Shown: positions 14,343 to 19,753 of the stretch, piece by piece
How positions within the stretch are numbered: the stretch's first letter is position 1
How the letters are laid out: each line of letters opens with the position of its first letter
Assembly: GCA_023409755.1 (NCBI GenBank)
Contig: JAEYRA010000177.1
Span: forward strand, 1 to 19,753
Length of the DNA stretch: 19,753 nucleotides
Reading direction: 5' to 3'
Origin: Bacillota bacterium
GTDB taxonomy: Bacteria; Bacillota; Clostridia; Christensenellales; UMGS416
Notes under the pieces: generated by a model
The model's database searches: none
What the model was told of the DNA's origin: nothing
The model's input: only the letters and a program-made list of their open reading frames with translations
Program-made: the position numbers and the translations under genes

Positions 14343-14371
14343 TTGACAAAATAGAAGCGCTGGTCTATATT
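14343..14371 (+). promoter_or_regulatory. Promoter of the mrp-pepF unit
   Basis: A perfect TTGACA (14343-14348) with TATATT (14366-14371), 17 nt apart. Transcription would start about 33 nt before the GTG at 14411. It supports starting the gene there and not at 14252. Confidence 0.85.
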
Positions 14372-14410
14372 GGGGTCGTCAGTGATTTTCCAAACAATGG
14401 AGGGGCAACT

Positions 14411-15235
14411 GTGTCGCACTGTGAGGGCTGCGCCAACAGCAGCAAATGTTCCCCGCAGCAGAAGACAAACTGCGGGGTGGAGAACAACGAGAACAACGAG
14501 ATCGGCCAGGTCATTGCCGTGATGAGCGGCAAGGGCGGCGTGGGCAAGTCCACGGTGACGGCCCTGCTGGCCCGGGCGCTCAAGCGCCGTGGTTTCCGCG
14601 TGGGCGTTCTGGACGCCGACATCACCGGGCCCAGCATGCCGCGGGTGATGGGGGTGGCCGGTGCCAAAGTGGACAATGGCATGTTCGGCCTGGTACCGCC
14701 GGAGGATCGGGATGGCATCCCGGTCATGTCTTTAAACCTGCTGCTGGAGCAGGAGGACCAGCCGGTGCTGTGGCGGGGGCCCGTCATCACCGGTGTCATC
14801 AAGCAGTTTTGGACCGATGTGTTCTGGGGCAAGCAGGATTTTATCCTGATCGATCTGCCGCCGGGAACGGGTGACGCGGCCATCACCGCCCTGCAAAACC
14901 TGCCGGTGGGTGGGGTTGTGCTGGTGTCGCTGGCCGACGATATGGTCACGATGATCGTGAAGAAGGCGCTCAACATGTGCCGGCAGATGAACGTGCCGGT
15001 GCTGGGTGCCGTGCAGAATATGGCATACGTCACCGCCCCGGTGAGCGGCGAGCGCGTGCCGCTCTTTGACGATGGCGAAGCCCGCCAGACCCTTGCCAAC
15101 GAGGGCGTGCCGCTGCTGGCAGAGCTGCCCTTCCGCCGCGGTGTGGTGGAGGGTGACGCCGAGGTGGATGCCGCCATGGACATCTGCGCCCAGTACCTGG
15201 GGGCCTTTGCCGAACCGGGCAAGGACGGGGAATGA
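14411..15235 (+). CDS. mrp: Mrp/NBP35-family P-loop ATPase, Fe-S cluster carrier
   Basis: 274 residues. After a Cys-containing N-terminus (Cys4, 7, 13 and 21) comes the deviant Walker A SGKGGVGKST, then DADITGPSMPRVMG and DLPPGTGDA, the Mrp/NBP35 signatures. The family binds a labile 4Fe-4S cluster and passes it to target proteins in the cytoplasm. The usual C-terminal CPxC motif, following 'ENMSY', is missing: the sequence reads QNMAYVTAPVSGERVP, leaving only the N-terminal cysteines. GTG at 14411 has GGAGGGG 5 nt upstream. pepF follows after 52 nt. Confidence 0.88.
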   Translation: MSHCEGCANSSKCSPQQKTNCGVENNENNEIGQVIAVMSGKGGVGKSTVTALLARALKRRGFRVGVLDADITGPSMPRVMGVAGAKVDNGMFGLVPPEDRDGIPVMSLNLLLEQEDQPVLWRGPVITGVIKQFWTDVFWGKQDFILIDLPPGTGDAAITALQNLPVGGVVLVSLADDMVTMIVKKALNMCRQMNVPVLGAVQNMAYVTAPVSGERVPLFDDGEARQTLANEGVPLLAELPFRRGVVEGDAEVDAAMDICAQYLGAFAEPGKDGE

Positions 15236-15243
15236 CAGCCTGA

Positions 15244-15267
15244 CGGCCGCTGGGAAGCCAGCGGCCG
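15244..15267 (+). other. Intercistronic hairpin between mrp and pepF
   Basis: CGGCCGCTGG and CCAGCGGCCG form a perfect, very GC-rich 10-bp stem with a GAAG tetraloop, 8 nt after the mrp stop. No T tract follows, and the pepF ribosome site begins 7 nt on, so it looks like a message-stability or coupling element, not a terminator. Confidence 0.7.
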
Positions 15268-15287
15268 AGGCATGAGGAGGGGAACCG

Positions 15288-17054
15288 ATGAAGTGGAATC
15301 TCGATCGCCTGTACACATCCTTTGAAAGTGCAGAGTTTACTGGCGATGTAAAAAGGCTCGATGAGCGCATTGCCGACCTGACCAACTACTGCCGCACCAG
15401 CCTGCAGGGCGACCCGGCGGTGGCGATCGCCGGTGTCATCGAGCGGTTGGAGCAGTACTACCTGCGGCTGCAGCGGCTGCTGGACTATGCCTACCTGCGC
15501 ATGAGCGTGGTAGCCGAAGACCCCGACGCCAACGCCTGGATTGAGCGCCTGAGCAACAAGCAGGCCGAAGGCGTGGAGGCGACCGTCCTCTTCCGCAAGT
15601 ATCTGGGCGGCCTGGGCGAGACGCTCGCCGGCATCATTGCCGCCGCACCGGCCCTGCAGCCCTATGCCTTCTTCCTGGAGGAGAACCAGGGCTATGCCAA
15701 ATACATGCTCTCCGACGACGTGGAAAAGGCGCTCTCCCTCATGGAGATCACCGGTTCCAAGGCGTGGAGCAACCTGCACAACACCCTGACGAGCACGGTG
15801 ATGGCCGAGATGGAAGTGGACGGCGAGGTGAAGAAGCTGACGCTGCCCATGGTGCGCAACCTCGCTTACGACGCCGACCCCGCCGTGCGACGCCGCGCCT
15901 ACGAAGCCGAGCTGGCCTGCTATGCCAAGATTGAGAAGAGCGCCGCCGCCTGCCTCAACGGCATCAAGGGCGAGGTGCTGACCAAGTGCCGGCTGCGGGG
16001 GTTCGCTTCCCCGCTGGAGGCCACCCTCTTTGAAAGCCGCATGGACCGCCAGACGCTGGACGCCATGATCGGCGCCATGGAGGAGTACCTGCCGGTGTTC
16101 CGCCGGTACCTCAAGGCCAAGGCCAAGATGCTGGGCCATCAGAACGGTCTGCCGTTCTACGACCTCTTCGCCCCCATGGGTGACGTGGACCAGCGCTTCA
16201 CGCTGGAGGAGGCCCGGGCTTACCTCGTCAATTCCTTCAACGCCATCAGCCCCGACATGGGCGGCTTCATCGACGATGCCTTCGCCCAGGAGTGGCTGGA
16301 CACCGAGCCGCGCGAGGGCAAGCAGGGCGGGGCGTTCTGCTCCTCCGTCCACGAGATTGGCGAGAGCCGTATCCTCTCGAACTACGATGGCAGCTTTAAC
16401 GCGGTGACGACGCTGGCCCACGAGCTGGGCCACGGCTATCACTCCCACTGCATCAAGGACGAGAGCGTTCTCAACGCCGATTACCCCATGCAGCTGGCTG
16501 AGACCGCCTCGATCTTCTTTGAGACGCTCATCACCAACAAGGCCATTGCCGAGGCAGCCAGCGACAGTGAGCGGCTGGGCCTGCTGGAAGCCCAACTGAT
16601 GGAGTCAACCCAGGTTGTGGTGGACATCCTGAGCCGCTACTACTTCGAGTCGTCGGTCTTTGAAGCCCGCCAGGACCACTTATTGAGTGCCGAGGACTGC
16701 AAGGCTTTGATGCTGGCGGCGCAGAAGCGTGCTTACGGCGAAGGCCTGGATGAGAATCTGCTGCACCCGTATATGTGGTTGTGCAAGGGCCACTACTATA
16801 TGGAGGTCAACTTCTACAACTTCCCGTATGCCTTTGGCCTGCTGTTCGGCCTGGGCGTTTACGGGCTCTATCAGCAGCGCGGCGCGGCCTTCCTGCCGGA
16901 GTACAAGCGCCTGCTGGCTGCCACCGGCAGCGCCGACATCGCCACCGTTTGCAAGAGCGTTGGCATCGACGTGCGGGACCGCGCCTTCTGGCAGGGGTCG
17001 CTCGATGTCATCCGCGCCAACGTGGAGCGGTTTGAGGCACTGGCCGCCCGGTGA
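15288..17054 (+). CDS. pepF: M3-family oligoendopeptidase (PepF-like)
   Basis: 588 residues, the usual length for M3 oligoendopeptidase F. The zinc site is HELGH at 378-382 (TTLAHELGHGYHSH), with the third ligand probably Glu405 in QLAETASIFFETL. The N-terminal half is helical and lacks a signal peptide, so the enzyme is cytoplasmic. It hydrolyses short peptides of roughly 7-17 residues, recycling products of proteolysis. ATG 15288 follows AGGAGGGG. It lies 52 nt after mrp and is probably on the same message. Confidence 0.9.
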   Translation: MKWNLDRLYTSFESAEFTGDVKRLDERIADLTNYCRTSLQGDPAVAIAGVIERLEQYYLRLQRLLDYAYLRMSVVAEDPDANAWIERLSNKQAEGVEATVLFRKYLGGLGETLAGIIAAAPALQPYAFFLEENQGYAKYMLSDDVEKALSLMEITGSKAWSNLHNTLTSTVMAEMEVDGEVKKLTLPMVRNLAYDADPAVRRRAYEAELACYAKIEKSAAACLNGIKGEVLTKCRLRGFASPLEATLFESRMDRQTLDAMIGAMEEYLPVFRRYLKAKAKMLGHQNGLPFYDLFAPMGDVDQRFTLEEARAYLVNSFNAISPDMGGFIDDAFAQEWLDTEPREGKQGGAFCSSVHEIGESRILSNYDGSFNAVTTLAHELGHGYHSHCIKDESVLNADYPMQLAETASIFFETLITNKAIAEAASDSERLGLLEAQLMESTQVVVDILSRYYFESSVFEARQDHLLSAEDCKALMLAAQKRAYGEGLDENLLHPYMWLCKGHYYMEVNFYNFPYAFGLLFGLGVYGLYQQRGAAFLPEYKRLLAATGSADIATVCKSVGIDVRDRAFWQGSLDVIRANVERFEALAAR

Positions 17055-17066
17055 CAACGGTCACCG
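17049..17066 (+). other. Small hairpin at the pepF stop codon
   Basis: CGGTGAC and GTCACCG pair over an AACG loop; the TGA stop of pepF lies inside the stem. No T tract. Confidence 0.4.
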
Positions 17067-17093
17067 AACCATCCGAACAGGTGTGATACGCTG

Positions 17094-17128
17094 GCGGTGG
17101 ACGGTTGCGTTGTTGCGGCGTCCACCGC
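17094..17128. repeat. Inverted repeat spanning the ftsH -35 region
   Basis: GCGGTGGACG and CGTCCACCGC form a perfect 10-bp inverted repeat separated by 15 nt. The -35 hexamer TTGCGG (17113-17118) lies at the end of the loop and the right arm fills the start of the spacer. It may be an operator, or a T-less terminator of pepF. Confidence 0.65.
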
Positions 17129-17141
17129 GGCGTGATATAAT
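17113..17141 (+). promoter_or_regulatory. Promoter of ftsH (extended -10)
   Basis: TTGCGG, a 17-nt spacer and a perfect TATAAT (17136-17141) preceded by TGA, giving an extended -10. The leader before the TTG start is about 39 nt. Confidence 0.82.
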
Positions 17142-17186
17142 ACAATAATACTGCGTCATTCTAGCTTTACCTGGGAGGATCTGGGC

Positions 17187-19094
17187 TTGAAAAATGTATT
17201 TATGCGGGGGGCAGTGGTCTTCGTCGGTCTATTCGTCGTCGTACTGCTGATGTCCCTGTTCATGCCAGGTATCACCGGCACCAAGACCGAGAAGGTGGAC
17301 CTGGCCTATCAGGATTTTCTGGCGGCAGTGAAGGATAACAAAGTCGCCCGTGTCAACATTGTGGAGGGGCAGAGCCTGCTCGTCGGGCTCTACCAGGACA
17401 GCAAGATCACCAAGGAGCAGTTCCCCAAGAACTACGACTTCAAGACCGTGCTGACCAAGGACTATGAAACCGACATCAACGGCATCGTGGCCTCGATGAA
17501 GGGCGTAGCCGTCGATGACGTCACCAAGCTGGATTGGCCATTCGCCGTCGATTACCTGCCCCTGCCGGAGGAGTCGTGGCTCACGACCCTGCTGCCCTAC
17601 CTCATCATGGTGCTCATCATCGGCGGTATGTGGTTCCTCTTCATGCGCCAGATGCAGGGCAACCAGAACAAGGCCATGGGCTTCGGCAAGTCCAGGGCCC
17701 AGATGGTGGACGGCACCCAGCGTACCGTAACCTTCAACGAGGTTGCCGGGGCCGATGAGGAGAAAGAGGAGCTCGCCGAGATCGTCGAGTTCCTGAAGAA
17801 CCCCCAAAAGTTCCTGGACCTGGGCGCGCGCATCCCCAAGGGCGTGCTGCTGGTGGGCCCTCCTGGTACCGGCAAAACGCTGCTGGCCCGGGCCGTGGCC
17901 GGTGAGGCCGGCGTGCCGTTCTTCACCATCTCGGGTTCAGACTTTGTGGAGCTCTACGTGGGCGTCGGCGCTTCCCGCGTGCGTGATCTCTTTGAGCGGG
18001 CCAAGCGCAACAGCCCCTGCATCGTGTTCATCGATGAGATCGACGCGGTGGGCCGCCACCGCGGCGCGGGCATGGGCGGCGGCCACGACGAGCGCGAGCA
18101 GACGCTCAACCAGCTGCTCGTGGAGATGGACGGCTTCAACATCAACGAAGGTATCATCATTCTGGCGGCCACCAACCGTGCCGACATTCTGGACCCGGCG
18201 CTGCTGCGTCCCGGCCGGTTCGACCGTCAGATTGTCGTGAGCTACCCCGACTCCAAGGGCCGTGAGGAAGTGCTGCGGGTTCACTCCCGCACCAAGCCCC
18301 TGGACACCGACGTGAACCTGGAGACCATTGCCAAGATGACGCCGTGGTTCACCGGGGCGGATCTCGAAAACGTGATGAACGAGGCGGCGATCCTCGCCGC
18401 CCGGCGCAACAAAAAGAAGCTCTCCATGCAGGAGATCACCGAGGCCATCAACCGCGTGGCCATGGGGCCGGAGAAGAAGAGCCGCAAGGTGACCGACAGG
18501 GATCGCCGGCTGGTGGCCTGCCACGAGGCTGGCCATGCACTGGTTGCCAACTCCCTGCCGGGGTGTGACCCGGTCAAGGAGGTCTCCATCATCCCCCGTG
18601 GCCAGGCTGGCGGCTACACCCAGACCATCCCGTCGGAGGAGATGCACTTCATCACCAAGGCGAAACTGCTCGACGACATCGCCATGGCCATGGGCGGCCA
18701 CGTGGCCGAACGGCAGCTGCTGGGCGACGTGTCCACCGGTTCCACCAGTGACCTCAAGCACGCCAGCGACATCGCCAGGCGAATGATTACCGAATACGGC
18801 ATGAGCGAGGAACTCGGCCCGGTCTACTTGGCGGGCGACAAAGAGATCTTCGTGGGGCGCGACTTCGGTCACGCGCGGGAGTATTCGGAGGAACTGAGTG
18901 CTCTCATTGACAAGGAGATCCGCACGGTGCTGGAAGATGCCGAACGGCGCGCCACCGACATCATCGCCAAAAATGCTGACAAGATGGAAAAAATCATCAA
19001 CCTCCTGCTGGAAAAGGAGAAGATCGACGGCGAGGAGTTCCGGGCCATCCTGGAAGACGCGGTGCAACAGCCGCTGCCGGAACCGACCATCTGA
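17187..19094 (+). CDS. ftsH: ATP-dependent zinc metalloprotease FtsH
   Basis: 635 residues, full length. Two membrane helices (about 8-27 and 135-155) flank a roughly 105-residue extracytoplasmic domain. The cytoplasmic AAA+ module has Walker A GPPGTGKT at 224-231, Walker B CIVFIDEID from 278, and the second region of homology ending in RPGRFDRQI. The M41 protease has HEAGH at 446-450 and a third zinc ligand near Asp522 (STGSTSDL). FtsH hexamers pull out and degrade membrane proteins and unstable regulators, and in Bacillus are needed for sporulation and stress. The start is TTG, with GGGAGG 8 nt upstream; an in-frame ATG at 17202 lacks such spacing. It ends with a strong terminator. Confidence 0.97.
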   Translation: MKNVFMRGAVVFVGLFVVVLLMSLFMPGITGTKTEKVDLAYQDFLAAVKDNKVARVNIVEGQSLLVGLYQDSKITKEQFPKNYDFKTVLTKDYETDINGIVASMKGVAVDDVTKLDWPFAVDYLPLPEESWLTTLLPYLIMVLIIGGMWFLFMRQMQGNQNKAMGFGKSRAQMVDGTQRTVTFNEVAGADEEKEELAEIVEFLKNPQKFLDLGARIPKGVLLVGPPGTGKTLLARAVAGEAGVPFFTISGSDFVELYVGVGASRVRDLFERAKRNSPCIVFIDEIDAVGRHRGAGMGGGHDEREQTLNQLLVEMDGFNINEGIIILAATNRADILDPALLRPGRFDRQIVVSYPDSKGREEVLRVHSRTKPLDTDVNLETIAKMTPWFTGADLENVMNEAAILAARRNKKKLSMQEITEAINRVAMGPEKKSRKVTDRDRRLVACHEAGHALVANSLPGCDPVKEVSIIPRGQAGGYTQTIPSEEMHFITKAKLLDDIAMAMGGHVAERQLLGDVSTGSTSDLKHASDIARRMITEYGMSEELGPVYLAGDKEIFVGRDFGHAREYSEELSALIDKEIRTVLEDAERRATDIIAKNADKMEKIINLLLEKEKIDGEEFRAILEDAVQQPLPEPTI

Positions 19095-19112
19095 GGAAAC
19101 GCACTGATATGA

Positions 19113-19138
19113 GGGGACGCAAACGCGTCCCCTTTTTT
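19113..19138 (+). terminator. Intrinsic terminator of ftsH
   Basis: GGGGACGC / GCGTCCCC with loop AAAC is followed directly by TTTTTT, 18 nt after the stop. Confidence 0.93.
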
Positions 19139-19206
19139 GGCACCCAGTAAAGAGTGGCGCAGTAGCGGCAACAAAAGCATCGGCTCACTACTTACCTGTA
19201 AGCAAA

Positions 19207-19234
19207 TGCAATTGCAACAAACGTTGTGTATAAT
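19207..19234 (+). promoter_or_regulatory. Candidate promoter with a palindrome, secreted-protein gene
   Basis: A perfect TATAAT (19229-19234) lies 46 nt before the ATG. The only reasonable -35, TGCAAT at 19207-19212, is the left half of a perfect 10-bp palindrome TGCAATTGCA (19207-19216), which could be a repressor or activator site. Confidence 0.5.
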
Positions 19235-19280
19235 AGAAGTAAGAATTCTGTATCTGGGACGACTGCGGAGGAGCTGAAAC

Positions 19281-19753
19281 ATGAAGTGCATTCACTGCTT
19301 TGCTTCGTGCTTGGTTGCGATGACCTTACTGATCCCGTCGACGGCTATCACCCAGAGCGACCCCTATGCAACCCTGACAGCTTCCCTCGAGCGAACATAC
19401 GGCGCCAAGTCGTCCGCCTGGCCCCAGGAGGAGGAACTGCGTCGCTTCTATGAGTACGATGGCCTAAGCATCCTCGTTGGATACAAGGATGATGCGAATT
19501 TGAGTGGATTTACGGATGAGGAGATCGCCGACATCACTGCCTACGATGCCTTTCCTGTGTTTGTGAGCAAGGGCGAGCCGGAGGGTGGGGTTGATGGCTT
19601 CCTGAAGGTGCTGCAGCACCCCAAGACATTCGAGGTGCTTCTCTACCACGGGCAGGAACCCATCGGTGTCATGGATGTGGTGGACAAGGGAGAGGGCTAT
19701 AAATTCGGAGGAATCAAGGGTAGGGGCGAGGCGCTGGCGCTGCAGGCGGCCGC
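19281..19753 (+). CDS. Predicted secreted protein (partial, 3' end outside window)
   Basis: At least 157 residues, open to the right edge. It begins MKCIHCFASCLVAMTLLIPSTA, a signal peptide with one basic residue, a hydrophobic core and a likely signal-peptidase-I cut after STA. The mature part (TQSDPYATLTASLERTYGAK...) is acidic and soluble and contains no motif I recognise; repeated references to strand-like stretches (LSILVGYKDD, FEVLLYHGQEPIGVMDVVDK) suggest a small beta-containing domain. GGAGGAG lies 7 nt before the ATG. It is transcribed separately from ftsH. Function unknown. Confidence 0.75.
   Translation, partial: MKCIHCFASCLVAMTLLIPSTAITQSDPYATLTASLERTYGAKSSAWPQEEELRRFYEYDGLSILVGYKDDANLSGFTDEEIADITAYDAFPVFVSKGEPEGGVDGFLKVLQHPKTFEVLLYHGQEPIGVMDVVDKGEGYKFGGIKGRGEALALQAA

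Noticed and set aside
15030..16595. A 521-codon minus-strand open frame opposite mrp and pepF
   Set aside because: Antisense shadow of two proteins with intact catalytic motifs.
17937..19067. A 376-codon minus-strand open frame inside ftsH
   Set aside because: Shadow of the FtsH AAA+ and protease domains; no start signal.

Overview
This 19.75 kb window is chromosomal DNA, moderately to highly GC-rich, that most likely comes from a spore-forming member of the Bacillota (Clostridia-like). Two adjacent alpha/beta-type small acid-soluble spore proteins (SASPs) and a GerW/YtfJ-family spore protein show that it forms spores. Strong AGGAGG-type ribosome binding sites, sigma-A-like promoters, intrinsic terminators and tRNA genes with encoded CCA ends all fit. 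I see no insertion sequence, phage gene, CRISPR array or integrase. The region looks like stable core and near-core genome. No gene-free stretch exceeds 300 bases; the longest (about 280 b, 1638-1914) holds the start regions of two divergent genes.

Layout from left to right. (1) 1-1637, minus strand: the N-terminal part of an HExxH metallopeptidase cut by the window edge, a cupin gene carrying a one-base frameshift, and an HD-domain hydrolase. (2) 1915-3315, plus strand: an enolase-superfamily acid-sugar dehydratase-like enzyme with its own promoter and terminator. (3) 3481-5224: a sporulation block. A DUF2953-like membrane protein gene overlaps a gerW/ytfJ gene by 4 nt on the minus strand; tandem SASP genes lie divergently on the plus strand, each followed by a similar hairpin. 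(4) 5265-6227, minus: an aminoglycoside-phosphotransferase-fold kinase. (5) 6388-7091, minus: eight tRNA genes (transcribed Pro-Glu-Met-Asp-Phe-Thr-Tyr-Leu) between a near-consensus promoter and a T-tailed terminator. (6) 7284-8465, plus: an AI-2E-family membrane protein. (7) 8613-10693, minus: a tight three-gene operon (51-aa unknown protein, winged-helix protein, Cys-rich/peptidase-S51 fusion), both junctions overlapping by 8 nt. (8) 10796-14196, minus: a HAD phosphatase, a single-chain NDP-forming acyl-CoA synthetase with ATP-grasp first, and a Fur-family regulator. (9) 14411-19753, plus: an Mrp/NBP35-type ATPase, an M3 oligoendopeptidase, FtsH, and a truncated secreted protein.

How the genes work together. 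The clearest functional groups are the spore block (DNA-protecting SASPs beside a spore germination-type protein), the tRNA operon, and the mrp-pepF-ftsH run (Fe-S cluster carriage, peptide breakdown, membrane proteolysis), which is more a housekeeping neighbourhood than one pathway. I did not find a clearly novel multi-gene system. The best leads are the three-gene operon at 8.6-10.7 kb, the Mrp protein without its CxxC motif, the domain order of the acyl-CoA synthetase, the cupin frameshift and the inverted repeat spanning the ftsH -35 region. All functional calls come from reading motifs by eye; no database search was run.
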